A DNA stretch of 64,000 nucleotides from Aureococcus anophagefferens (taxonomy: Eukaryota; Sar; Pelagophyceae; Pelagomonadales; Pelagomonadaceae): contig NW_008705561.1 in the NCBI RefSeq assembly GCF_000186865.1, forward strand, positions 707,168 to 771,167, written 5' to 3'. Under the pieces are notes generated by a model, which searched no databases, was not told the origin of the DNA, and worked only from the letters and a program-made list of their open reading frames with translations. This document shows positions 1 to 8,929 of this stretch, in pieces. Position 1 is the first letter of the stretch; each line of letters begins with the position of its first letter. The translations under genes were made by a program, and so were the position numbers.

Positions 1-460
1 TCAGGAGCATGCCGATGAGGCCGCCGACGACGGCGCCCGGCAGCGTCGACTCGATGCAGGACGTGTAGTCGTCGCTGTCCGCGTCGTAGGCCGCCGTGCG
101 CGGCGCGGCGACGAACCAGCCCAGGGCGAAGACGACGGCGCCGTAGACGCCGGCGAAGAGGAGGCCGCAGGCCGCGGCGGCGGCGACGTCGACGAGCGCG
201 GCCGACTGCTTGGCCTTGACGATGTCGAGGTTCTTCTCCGCGAAGGCCGTCGCTGAGCTCACGTCGAGGTCCGCGGCCTTGTCCTTGAGCATCTGGACCG
301 CGTCCTCGGGCTTATCGATGCCCAGCTTCTTGAGGAAGGGCGGCATCGACGTCGTCATCTTCGCGGCCGTCGTCTTCTCGAACGACGCGTCGCGGAGCTG
401 CGACAGGTCGGCCTGGAGCCGCCGGCCGCCGAAGCCGCTCCGCGTGCCTACGGGACGCAT
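1..460 (-). CDS. Partial membrane protein, N-terminal part
   Basis: The reading frame opens at an ATG complementary to 458-460 and runs off the left edge of the window, giving about 153 residues without a stop. An in-frame TAG lies two codons upstream of that ATG, which fixes the start. The first 85 residues are charged and amphipathic. They are followed by two hydrophobic stretches, roughly residues 87-112 and 138-153, separated by a short acidic loop with one Cys, so this is probably a small membrane protein. I do not recognise the family. Start and frame are seen directly; function is unknown. Confidence 0.6.
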   Translation of the reverse strand, partial: MRPVGTRSGFGGRRLQADLSQLRDASFEKTTAAKMTTSMPPFLKKLGIDKPEDAVQMLKDKAADLDVSSATAFAEKNLDIVKAKQSAALVDVAAAAACGLLFAGVYGAVVFALGWFVAAPRTAAYDADSDDYTSCIESTLPGAVVGGLIGMLL

Positions 461-809
461 ACGGTGCTATTTCAGTACGTGCCGGGGGCGCGCGCGCCGC
501 ATATCCTTGCAGCGTAGCGGCGCTCGCAGCAGATCGCTGGCGGCGGCGCGCGCGCGGGGTTTGCGGCAGGATTTTCACGCACCGACGGGAGCGGAGGGCC
601 GGAGGGCCGCGGCGGTGGCGAGAAGGCAAGCGTACTTGAGCATGGCTGCCGGGCTGGACACTAGACAAGGCAGGAGGCAATCCTCAACCCAAGCTCGGAT
701 CGTCCGAAGAGATTCCGAAGCCGTGGTTCTGTCTTGGGCGCTTCAACGAGACAAGTTGAAGGGCGCAGAAGCGCGCACACGATACGGCAAAACAACCATA
801 ACCACCCGT
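461..809. other. Intergenic stretch without a supported gene
   Basis: This is the space between the start of the left-edge gene and the 3' end of the next minus-strand gene. Frames open here are arginine- and serine-rich and look like shadows. I see no repeat, RNA gene or clear promoter motif. It must hold the 5' end of the left gene and the 3' UTR of the right one. Confidence 0.5.
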
Positions 810-1693
810 TTAAAACAGCGGGAACTTGGGCACGTCGTCGTCGCGCTTCTCCGCGGCGCGGCGGGCCGCGGCGACGGCGACGCGGGCCTGGACGACGTTG
901 AGCGCGAGGCTGCCCGCGCGGAGCGCGAGCCCCCGGTGGCGCTTCGCGAAGGCGCCGAGGCGCTCGAGGCGCGTCGGCAGCTCCGAGTCGTCGAAGTCGA
1001 GGTCCGTCTCGCGGAGGTCGTCCTCGACGATCGCGGCGACGCCGTCGCGGAGCGCGGCGATGGCGGCGTCCGCGGACCAGCGCGCGCGGAAGGCCGGCGG
1101 CGCCGCCGCCTCCGCCGCGGCGACGAAGTCCAGCTCCGTGTCCACGGCGAGCGCCGCGACGTCGGCCGCGTCGCGCGGCCGGGGCAGGTCCGCGAGCGCG
1201 GCGGCGAAGGACGCGAGCGCGCCGGCGCCTGCGACGAGTTCGTGACTATCGTGTCAGTTTCGCGGGACGCAGCTTCCGCGCGGAGCGTCGCGAGGTGCAG
1301 GTCGTGCGCGCTCCGGAGCTTCTCGGCGGCCGCGGCGACGGCGGCCGCGTCGCGGCACGACGCCGCGACGAAGGCGGCGGCGCCGAAGTCGCAGGGCGCG
1401 GCCGGCGTCGACGCCGCGACGCGCGCGATCAACGCGTCCGCGGCGGCCTCGTCGTAGGCCGGCGCCTCCGGCTCCGCCGCGGCCTCCGGCTCCGCTGCGG
1501 CCTCCGGCTCCGCCGCGGCCTCCGCCGGCGATGCCTCCTCCTCCTCCTCGGCCGTCGCGCCGCCGGCGCAGCGCCGTCGCGTCGCGTAGCGGTGCAACGC
1601 GATGCGGCGATCCGAACCGCGCGCAGTGGCGCCAGCGGCGCCGGCGAGCGCGCTCGCAGCGACGACGAGTTGTACAAAAAATCGTCGAGCCAT
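810..1693 (-). CDS. Unknown protein with signal or targeting leader, two exons
   Basis: Exon 1 covers 1693 down to 1282 and exon 2 covers 1228 down to 810, joined by an inferred 53-nt GC-AG intron. That junction keeps frame and gives 276 residues. The N-terminus (MARRFFVQLVVAASALAGA) looks like a signal peptide, which in secondary-plastid algae may be part of a bipartite plastid leader. A low-complexity EPEAAA repeat follows at about residues 60-78. Exon 2 encodes an alanine-rich helical region ending in KFPLF. No family recognised. The intron is inferred because exon 1 loses sensible coding near 1280 while another frame becomes coding by 1228; its donor is uncertain by a few bases. The gene diverges from the PH/CRAL-TRIO gene. 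Confidence 0.55.
1229..1281 (-). other. Inferred short GC-AG intron
   Basis: On the minus strand this 53-nt segment begins GCGCGGAAGC and ends GTCGCAG, with a branch-point-like CTGAC inside. Removing it joins the two coding frames in phase. The only GT donor nearby gives the wrong phase. The acceptor is well supported; the donor is a best guess. Confidence 0.4.
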
Positions 1694-1875
1694 CGCGATT
1701 GCGACCCCAGGGTAAGGTTGACGCTCAACTTGCGGCCGTATCGGCGCCTGGGCAAGGGGATATAAATCTAGACTATTTATTACCCCTTGGCCTGGGAAGT
1801 GCGCGATTCATTCCAGCAATGCGACGTGGGCAGCCTCGCACAACTTAACGAGAGAGTGGCTGCCCGCATCGCGCG

Positions 1876-3437
1876 ATGGAGGCCGTGACCTGGCTGCTGC
1901 TCCTGCTGTCGCTGTTCGTCGCGGCGTGGTTCGTCGTGCGCGGGTCGGGCATCCCGACGAAGGCCGGCTACGAGGTGGCCCTGGGCTCCCTCGAGGTGCC
2001 CGCCGGCGCGCCGCCGGCGCCGCCCGGCGGCAGCCCGCGCGGCGACCGCGACGGCCCGGCGAACGACGCCGGCGCCCTGCGCGCCGAGTCGACGGGCGCC
2101 ATGGAGCGCCTCGGCGCCGCGTGCGGATGCGACGAGGCGCGGAGCGCGCGCGAGGGCCCCCTCGAGAAGCTCAGCAGCAAGGGCCGCTGGCAGCAGCGCT
2201 ACTTCGTGCTCTCGGAGACGCACCTGGCCTACCTCGGCGGCCGCGGCGACCGCAAGAAGGCGCCGCGGCGCGTCAAGTTTGCCGTCGCGCTCTCGGACGT
2301 GACCGCCGTCGACGGCCGCGCGGAACTCGCGTCTTCGATCCGACTTCAATGTGAACGGTCTGGACCAGACGCTTCCAAAACTCCACGAGAGCACACCAGC
2401 CGAATCAACGTCGATGCGACCGAGCGAGAGAGTTCTGAACTCACCGGTCGACGTCCGCGCAGGTCGACGAGGGCGCCGACTCGGAGATCACGGTCACCTA
2501 CGGCGCCGCGCGGCTGACCGTGCGGGCGCCCGACGGCCACATCGCGGGCCTGTGGGCCGAGGCGCTGCGCGCCGCGGCGCCGGCGCAGGCGCCGGGGAGC
2601 CCGCGGCGCGGCGGGCCGGACCCGCTGAGCCGCCGCGAGCGCGACGGCGTCGAGGCGCTCCGGAGCCGCGTCGAGGACGACGACTCGTTGGCGACCCACG
2701 GCTGGCTCACGGACGACGCGACGCTTGTGCGCTTCCTCCGGGCGCGGGACGGCGACGTGGCCAAGGCCGAGGCCATGCTGCTCGCGCACGGCGCGTGGCG
2801 CGCGTCCTCGAACATCGACGCGCTCGTCGCGAAGCCCCGGGGCGCCGAGGACGCGTTCCTCGAGGCCTGGTGGCCCGACGGCGTGCTGCGGGGCGGCGAC
2901 CGGAGCGGCCTGCCCGTGCAGCTCCTGCGCCTCGGCGCGTCGGACATCCCCGGCATCGAGCGCGAGGTCGGGAGGGACGCGTTCGTCGCGCACTGCGCGA
3001 AGCTCAACGAGGCCTGCTTCGCGACCCTGCGGGGCCTGAGCGCGGACCGGGGCACGCTGGAGACGTCCTGCTCCATCATCATGGACATGCGGGGCCTCGG
3101 CGCGCGCCACGTGCGCGGCGTGCCGGCCTTCGGGGCCATGATGAAGGTCTGCGAGCCCAACTACCCCGAGCGGCTCAAGCACGTCTTCATCGTCCGCGCG
3201 CCCTGGATCTTCGCGAGCTTGTACGCCTTGGTGAAGCCCCTGCTCAACGAGACGACGGCGTCCAAGGTCGCGATCCTCGGCGACGACTTCGCGACGACGC
3301 TCCTCAAGTACATCCCGAAGGAGACGCTCCCCGTCGACCTCGGCGGCGTCGCCGAGCCTCCCGCCCACATCGCGCCGGGCGGCATGGTGCCCAAGGGCGC
3401 CCTCGCGGCCATCGCCGACGCCGCGCCCCTGCGCTAA
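1876..3437 (+). CDS. Membrane-anchored PH plus CRAL-TRIO (Sec14-like) protein
   Basis: Exons 1876-2307 and 2463-3437 join in phase 0 to give 468 residues. Residues 6-20 (WLLLLLSLFVAAWFVV) form one membrane segment. A pleckstrin-homology domain follows from about residue 93, with the typical EGPLEKL...GRWQQRYFVLSE start, and it continues across the splice junction. A CRAL-TRIO N-terminal helical region (TLVRFLRARDGDVAKAEAML) is at about 230-260 and the lipid-binding CRAL-TRIO domain at about 275-440. The family carries phosphoinositides or other hydrophobic ligands between membranes; PH plus Sec14 on a membrane anchor suggests lipid transfer at a contact site, which is inference. Frame, splice and domains are seen in the sequence; the ligand is unknown. 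Confidence 0.85.
2308..2462 (+). mobile_element. Intron that looks like a diverged introner element
   Basis: The 155-nt intron starts with GTCGACGG and the downstream exon starts with GTCGACGA, a 7/8 match that looks like an 8-bp target duplication. The inner 147 nt start CCGCGCGGA and end TCCGCGCAG, a near-perfect 9-bp inverted pair, with CAG as acceptor. The organisation matches the three clear introners in this window, but the sequence is mostly different. It could be an old copy, another family or coincidence in GC-rich DNA. Confidence 0.45.
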
Positions 3438-3680
3438 AATTCGTATCGTAGCGAACGTCCGAGGACGAGACCATCCTGCGGCTCAAGGCCGACTTCGAGA
3501 AGACATTCGGGTAGACACGCCGGGGTGTAAGCAGGCTCTCTGGTTCGCCCAGGAGCCCGGTCTCGAGACTGACTCGTCTTGGCGACTCTGCTTTGCAAAT
3601 TTAATAATTTTTTGGTGGCTGTGGACATTTTGGCGCCGCGATAAAACCGCTCGAGAAGGACGCAGCTACGCCTTGAAAAA

Positions 3681-4454
3681 ATGGGTAAGAAGAGTCGACG
3701 AGTTCGCCCGACCAAGGATGCGACTAAGTCTTCTCCGCCGGACGACGCCGCGGACACGGGCGTGACCTTCGGGGCTCATTCAGGCGGACTAGGGGGGTGC
3801 ACGGGCGTGACCTCGACGATGCCGGACGACGCCGCGGACACGGGGCCCGCCTCGACGACGACGACCCCGAAGCTGTGCGCGGTCTGCGGCAAGCCCGGCG
3901 TTTCGTCGTGCTCGGCATGTCGTCGCGAATTCTACTGCGGTCCGACGTGTCAGCGATCGCACTGGTCTGAGCACAAACGCGAGTGCACGGGTCGGTGCAA
4001 GTTATCTTATCAGGGCACGGTCAACGACGGGAAAGGAGACGGGAAGCGTGAGACAAAGTACGAATTCAAGGAGGCCATCGAGAGCAAGACGACGGCTCGC
4101 GACTGGACAGATCAGACGAAGGGCAGCTGGCTCATGGATGATTTAGTCCTCAAGTATGATGGTGCGAAGCTTGCTCTGCGCGACGATTGGCGCTGTGGGT
4201 GCTGCGGCGGGCCGGCGACGCGAATCGTGTCGCGAGTAGACCTCCATCTGGTCGCGCACAGCAAGCGCGGCTCTGGTGTCACCGTGATGGCCCTCGTGGA
4301 TCAAGCCGCGTGCAACAAGTCAGCGTGCGGTGATTACGTGAAGCTCCTGCAGGATCTCACAGCCGAAAACTTGAAGGGCCTCAACGTTCAACCCACGACG
4401 AACCCAAGCGCGGCCGTAGGCGCGCACTTTGAGCGGCAGCGGGGCGGCGCTTGA
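3681..4454 (+). CDS. MYND zinc-finger protein
   Basis: Single-exon frame of 257 residues starting MGKKSRRVRP. A MYND finger lies at about residues 66-103: CAVC, then CSAC, then FYCGPTCQRSHW, then H and a final C, with the eight zinc ligands in normal order. The N-terminus repeats the phrase PDDAADTG twice. The C-terminal 150 residues include another Cys-rich spot (CGCCGG) and are not recognised. MYND fingers usually bind proline-rich peptides and are greatly expanded in pelagophyte and other algal genomes. Base composition is visibly lower in GC than in neighbouring genes, as often seen for fast-evolving lineage-specific families. Partner and role are unknown. Confidence 0.75.
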   Translation: MGKKSRRVRPTKDATKSSPPDDAADTGVTFGAHSGGLGGCTGVTSTMPDDAADTGPASTTTTPKLCAVCGKPGVSSCSACRREFYCGPTCQRSHWSEHKRECTGRCKLSYQGTVNDGKGDGKRETKYEFKEAIESKTTARDWTDQTKGSWLMDDLVLKYDGAKLALRDDWRCGCCGGPATRIVSRVDLHLVAHSKRGSGVTVMALVDQAACNKSACGDYVKLLQDLTAENLKGLNVQPTTNPSAAVGAHFERQRGGA

Positions 4455-4560
4455 GGCGGTCGACGCGCGCGCCTTCAGCGCTCGTAACCAGAGGCGGCAG
4501 GGGGTAGTTCCTTGCTTAGCGGGAGATGGTCTTACGACCCCCCCCCCCGGGCGCGCGCCC

Positions 4561-6675
4561 CTAGCTCCAGAAGACGGGGTCGAACTTGCCCTCGAAGGGC
4601 CCGCGCTTCGCGTACTTGAGGAGGAGCTTCTTCCGCTCGTCGGCCGTGGGGATCTTGTCCGGCGACAGCCTCGTGTCCCAGGCGCCGTCGGCGCTGACGG
4701 GCTTGATCGCGACGCCGCCCGTGAGCGCCTTGGCGTCGCGCGCGCCGACGCCGACCTCGTGCGCGGCGACGGCGAGGTCCCGCGCGACCTTGGGCGAGAT
4801 CACGCTGTCCCGCGCGTATTCCGGGTGGTTCGTGACGAACTCGCGGATCCACTTGGCGCCCGTCCAGGCCTCGCCGCGCGCCTTCTTGCGCACGAGCTCG
4901 ATGTAGTCGGAGATGCGGGCGAACGTGCCCTGGTCGCAGCCGATGTGGTCCAGGTAGGCGTAGGCCAGGGGCGCCAGACCCGGGAAGTAGTCGCCCTTGC
5001 CGTCGATGATCTCCGCGCAGGTCATCTCCTCGAAGACGTCGTCGTCCTCGCCGCCGCAGCAGTTGTTGAACTTGTTCTGCTCGTTCTCCGTCGGCGCGAG
5101 TTGGCGCCGGAAGTAGAACTTCTCGACGTTGACGGCGTCGCGCCGCTGGGCGCGGCGCATGTTCGCGTCGACGCGGCTCAGGGGCACGTAGAGCGACAGG
5201 TCGAAGGCGAGGATGACGCGCGTGACCAGCACCGTGAACACGGAGAACGCCGCGTTCTCGAAATCCGTGAGCTGGACCTCCATGGGCCGGAACTCCGTGC
5301 GCCAGCCCGGCTCGCCCTCCGGGTTCAGCCCGACGGGCGGCTTGAGGCGCACCGTGTTCCAGTTCGTCGACTGGAGGTTGTCGAAGTGGTCCGTCGCGAC
5401 GGCGTCGTCGAGCTCCTCGACCATGCCCTCGAAGAGCACCAAAGGGTCGCGCACGAAGAGGTGCGCGACGTGCCGCGCCAGCGCCTCGTCGATGCCCGCC
5501 GCCAGCAGCGTCTCCAGCGCCTTGGCGTCCACGGGCGCGTCGACGTCGCAGAACCGCTTCACCTGCCCGCCCGCGTCGCACTCGAACGCGTACCGCGAGA
5601 TCGACGAGTAGCGGCTCCGCGGCAACGGCCGCGTGCCGCCGGCGACGAGGCGCGGGTCCGCCGGCGACCGGCCCCGGCCCGCTTCCGACGGCGTGCGGTC
5701 GTCGACGGACGCCGCGACGACGTCCCAGCGCGCGTCGCTGTCGGCGAGCGCGCCGCGCCACGCGGGCGCCGCGGCCGTCAGCGCGAGCATGACGGGCGCC
5801 AACGCCGCGAGCTGGTCGTAGCAGTAGCGCGCCTCCGTGGCGTCGCGCGCCTGGAAGGTGACCTGCAGACAGCAGCAGCCCATGCCGTAGGCCATCGCGT
5901 CCAGGCCCTCGATCGTCGCCGGCGCGTCGGCGGGCGTCTCCGCGTCGACGAAGCGCGGCGGCGCGAAGTGGACGTTGCCGTCGCCCCGCCGGTCGCGGAT
6001 GTTCGCCGTCAGCGCGGCGAAGCGCGGGTGCGGGTGGATCGCCGCGTCCGGCACCGTCGCGGACCGCGCGACGTCGCCGCCGGCCGGCGGCACGGTGCCG
6101 TCCGCGAGCTCGCAGAAGTCGCCGACGCCGAAGCCCGGGAAGGTCACGAGCGTCGGGCAGATCTCGTCGTCGCGCAGCGCGCTCAATAAGCGCCGCCGCC
6201 GGAGCCGCATGTTCCTCTCCACTCTTACCAAGTCCGCGGCGTAGCCGCCGTAGGGCCGCCGCGGCGTGCCCTCGAGCATCCAGCGGCCGTACTCGGGCAT
6301 CCAGGCGCAGCCCTCCGTGCGGTAGGCGTGCAGGTCCTCCTTCTCGATGAGCCAGTCGCGGATCTCCGGGCCCCGGAGCGACGCGCGCGCGAAATCGTCG
6401 TGGACCCGGAGCACCGCGTACTCGAGCTCGTCGCCCCAGAGCAGCTCGTCGGACCGGTCGAGCGCATCGCTCCGCTTCATCATCTCGATGAACTGGGCGA
6501 TGCCGTGCTCGCGCACGTAGGCCAGCTTGTCCACGGCGTCGGGCCAGCGCAGCGGCGTGCCCACCGTGAGGATGGCCTCGTGGCGGCGGGCGCGCCGGAC
6601 GGCCGCGGGCGGCGCGACGAGGCCGCCGACGACCGTGCACAGGGCGACGACCGCGAGCACGGCGCGCCGAGCCAT
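4561..6675 (-). CDS. GCLC: Glutamate-cysteine ligase, catalytic subunit (eukaryotic type)
   Basis: 704 residues with no visible intron. It catalyses the ATP-dependent joining of glutamate and cysteine, the first and limiting step of glutathione synthesis. Family hallmarks are clear: TPLRWPDAVDKLAYVREHGI near the N-terminus, WGDELEY (about residue 80), EGTPRRPYGGY (about 140), YGMGCCCLQVTFQA (about 270), STNWNTVRLKPP, and EFRPMEVQLTDFENAAF (about 465). Human GCLC is 637 residues, so this copy is slightly long, mostly from an N-terminal leader (MARRAVLAVVALCTVVGG). The leader suggests plastid or secretory entry; I infer plastid. I chose this ATG because it begins the leader and the frame upstream is not convincing. 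It diverges from the small gene at 6847. Confidence 0.95.
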   Translation of the reverse strand: MARRAVLAVVALCTVVGGLVAPPAAVRRARRHEAILTVGTPLRWPDAVDKLAYVREHGIAQFIEMMKRSDALDRSDELLWGDELEYAVLRVHDDFARASLRGPEIRDWLIEKEDLHAYRTEGCAWMPEYGRWMLEGTPRRPYGGYAADLVRVERNMRLRRRRLLSALRDDEICPTLVTFPGFGVGDFCELADGTVPPAGGDVARSATVPDAAIHPHPRFAALTANIRDRRGDGNVHFAPPRFVDAETPADAPATIEGLDAMAYGMGCCCLQVTFQARDATEARYCYDQLAALAPVMLALTAAAPAWRGALADSDARWDVVAASVDDRTPSEAGRGRSPADPRLVAGGTRPLPRSRYSSISRYAFECDAGGQVKRFCDVDAPVDAKALETLLAAGIDEALARHVAHLFVRDPLVLFEGMVEELDDAVATDHFDNLQSTNWNTVRLKPPVGLNPEGEPGWRTEFRPMEVQLTDFENAAFSVFTVLVTRVILAFDLSLYVPLSRVDANMRRAQRRDAVNVEKFYFRRQLAPTENEQNKFNNCCGGEDDDVFEEMTCAEIIDGKGDYFPGLAPLAYAYLDHIGCDQGTFARISDYIELVRKKARGEAWTGAKWIREFVTNHPEYARDSVISPKVARDLAVAAHEVGVGARDAKALTGGVAIKPVSADGAWDTRLSPDKIPTADERKKLLLKYAKRGPFEGKFDPVFWS

Positions 6676-6846
6676 GGCTCGCGACTGCAGCTCGTCGACG
6701 ACGGAAGGCTGAGTGTGCGAGTTGAGGGCCGGCCTCGTGAGAGCTGCCTCAACGTGCTGAGCAAGTAGGCCAAAAGTGCGTCGTCGAGGCAGCCCGCGCC
6801 GCGCCCGGCGCGTCGATCGATCGGTTGGCGGCGTCCTTCGAACGCC

Positions 6847-7332
6847 ATGGCGTCGATGCACGCGGCGTGCTACGCGCACGCGCTCGTGCCGAGCTCCCTC
6901 GACGAGGCCCAGGACTCGCTCGACGCCTTCAACAAGGGCGAGAAGGGCGCCGACGCCTGCCTCGAGGACCTGTCGGAGACGGCGGCCATGGTGCGGTCCA
7001 ACGTCCACGCGGACCACAGCATGCTCTACTCGAAGACCATGATCCAGCTCACGCTCGCCGCGCCGGCGCCCACGACGAAAGCCGGCGAGAAGTCGGCCCT
7101 GGAGCTGTACGGCGCGGTGCTCGGCTTGGAGGCGTGCAAGAAGGACGCCGAGGCCTTCTCCGCGATCCGCAACAAGTGCGCTTTATACGTCGCGCCGGGC
7201 ATCCCGGAGCACGACGCCCTCGAGAAGCTGTCCATCGGCGAGCTGAAGAAGATCGCCTTCGACCACGCGGTCGACGTGCGCCTCGCCATCGAGAAGCACC
7301 ACGTCATCATCGCCTTGGACGCCGCGCGATGA
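6847..7332 (+). CDS. Unknown 161-residue soluble protein
   Basis: Clean frame starting MASMHAACYAHALVPSS, balanced in charge and predicted mostly helical, with no signal peptide or membrane segment. It reads well in codon usage typical of the window (GC at third positions). I do not recognise the family. The gene shares a 171-nt divergent promoter region with glutamate-cysteine ligase, and its stop lies only 7 nt from the stop of the convergent dioxygenase-like gene, so the two transcripts must overlap in their 3' UTRs. Confidence 0.6.
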   Translation: MASMHAACYAHALVPSSLDEAQDSLDAFNKGEKGADACLEDLSETAAMVRSNVHADHSMLYSKTMIQLTLAAPAPTTKAGEKSALELYGAVLGLEACKKDAEAFSAIRNKCALYVAPGIPEHDALEKLSIGELKKIAFDHAVDVRLAIEKHHVIIALDAAR

Positions 7333-7339
7333 GTTTAAT

Positions 7340-8779
7340 TTACCAGCCGCGGCCGCCGAAGGGGTCCCAGCGCAGGAGCGGCGGCGTGGCGTCGAAGGGG
7401 AAGCGGAGCCGGTGGAGGCCCTCGCAGCCAAAGGCCGCGACGTAGCGGTGGGACCCGTCGCCCGCGCACGCGACGCACGCGGCCCGGAAGCGTTTTCGAT
7501 GTGCCGTCGAGAGCGCCGGCAGGTGGCGGAGCAGGCCGTGGAGCGCGGCGACCCGGGCGTCGTCGCTCGGCCGCCGCTCGACGGCGCGGAGGAGCGCGTC
7601 CGCGGCCTCGGGCACGCCGCGGAGGCAGCCGAGCGCCTCGGCCGCGCAGACGGCGACGTCGACGGAGCGGCTCTCGGCGAGGGGCCGCAGCGTGAGCGCC
7701 GCGAGGGTCCGGTTGCGCTGCGAGCCGCCGCCGCCGTCGCAGATGCGGCCGAGGGCGACGACGAGGGCCGGCGACTCCGACAGGTGGTCGCGCCGCGCGA
7801 GGAGAGCTGGGAGAACGACCGCGCCCGTCCATTCGGCGGACTGCGCGGACATGCGCCGCAACGCCCGGGTCCTGCTCCTGGGGTCACACACGGCGGCGTA
7901 TCCTTCTGGCTGGGGCCGCGCCAGCGCCGCGGCGGCGGCAGCGAGCGCGACGCGCTCGGGCTCGCCTTCTAGCGCCGGGAAAACTGTCTGCGCATCTCTC
8001 ATTTCGTCGGGATTCCACGCGAGCCAATCCCACACGAACCACCAGAGCGATCGAAGGCCGCGGTCGTCGGCGGGCCAGGCGCGGGCCAGGCACCGCGGCG
8101 CCGGCGCCGGCGGCGCCAAGCGCGAGAACTCGAGGCGGACGAGGTAGCGCGGCCGCTCGTCCTCGGTCCCCAGCGTCGCGTTCGCGCCGCCGCGGTGCCA
8201 GAGCCCGTAGTGCACGAGCGCGACGGCGCCGGCCTCGACGACGAGCTTGCGGGGCGTCAACCCCCACTCGTCGACGAGGCCGCGCGCGCTCGAGAATTCC
8301 GACGCGCCGTCCGGGTCGTCGTTGCCGTAGTACTGCGACCGCGGCAGCACCTCCGTGGGGCCCAGCGCCTCCGGCACGGCCTGCGGGTAGTAGAAGAGCT
8401 GCGCGTGGTAGGGCGCCGCGCTGTGGGGCCGCGGCTCGCCGGCGAAGTAGTCGCGATGCCACGCTTGCGGCGCTTCGTTCGACCGGTGCGCGGTCCGGTG
8501 CGGCAGCAGGAGGTAGCCCGCGCCGAGGATCGCCTCCAGGGCGCCGCGCACGGCGGGGGATGCCGCGACGCGCAGCAGCTCGGGCACGGCGGGGAGCACG
8601 TTGTTGCCCAGGTTGCCCTCGGCGAAGGGCGACGACGGGAGGCGCAGCGCGTCGAGCTCGGCGAAGATGGCGCCGTGGTCGACGGCCGGGTCCGGCGGCA
8701 GGACGAGGTAGCCGTCGACGATGAAGGTCTGGAGGTCCGCCGACGAGAGCGCCGTGTTCTCGTACACGAGGGCTGCCAT
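7340..8779 (-). CDS. Phytanoyl-CoA dioxygenase-like enzyme with HEAT-like C-terminus
   Basis: 479 residues. The N-terminal 270 residues fit the Fe(II)/2-oxoglutarate PhyH family: an opening FIVDGYLVLPP, the iron-binding HxD in WHRDYF (about residue 107), the distal His in HYGLWHRGGAN (about residue 193), and an Arg in RPRYLVRLEF for 2-oxoglutarate. These enzymes hydroxylate lipids, small molecules or proteins; the substrate cannot be read from sequence. From about residue 300 the protein turns into alanine/leucine-rich helical repeats resembling HEAT repeats, which are usually protein-binding. The frame is continuous, so the fusion appears real. No targeting peptide is seen. Confidence 0.8.
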   Translation of the reverse strand: MAALVYENTALSSADLQTFIVDGYLVLPPDPAVDHGAIFAELDALRLPSSPFAEGNLGNNVLPAVPELLRVAASPAVRGALEAILGAGYLLLPHRTAHRSNEAPQAWHRDYFAGEPRPHSAAPYHAQLFYYPQAVPEALGPTEVLPRSQYYGNDDPDGASEFSSARGLVDEWGLTPRKLVVEAGAVALVHYGLWHRGGANATLGTEDERPRYLVRLEFSRLAPPAPAPRCLARAWPADDRGLRSLWWFVWDWLAWNPDEMRDAQTVFPALEGEPERVALAAAAAALARPQPEGYAAVCDPRSRTRALRRMSAQSAEWTGAVVLPALLARRDHLSESPALVVALGRICDGGGGSQRNRTLAALTLRPLAESRSVDVAVCAAEALGCLRGVPEAADALLRAVERRPSDDARVAALHGLLRHLPALSTAHRKRFRAACVACAGDGSHRYVAAFGCEGLHRLRFPFDATPPLLRWDPFGGRGW

Positions 8780-8929
8780 TCATGCCACGAGCGCCTTCAA
8801 CTTAGCTGCGGGCTGCTATATTGACGGCAAAGTGCCTCTGGCGAGCTTCGAGGTGCTTCGGCTCCGCCCAGCCTCGAGGTCCTGCGCGTCGGTGTCGACG
8901 CGCGACGCCTCGTAATCGCCTCAGCACCT

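Noticed and set aside
210..1457. Long plus-strand frame of 415 codons
   Set aside because: Arginine/alanine-rich, no domain sense, and lies opposite two better minus-strand genes; a GC-rich shadow frame.
4429..6189. 586-codon plus-strand frame
   Set aside because: Antisense shadow of glutamate-cysteine ligase, which has clear family motifs.
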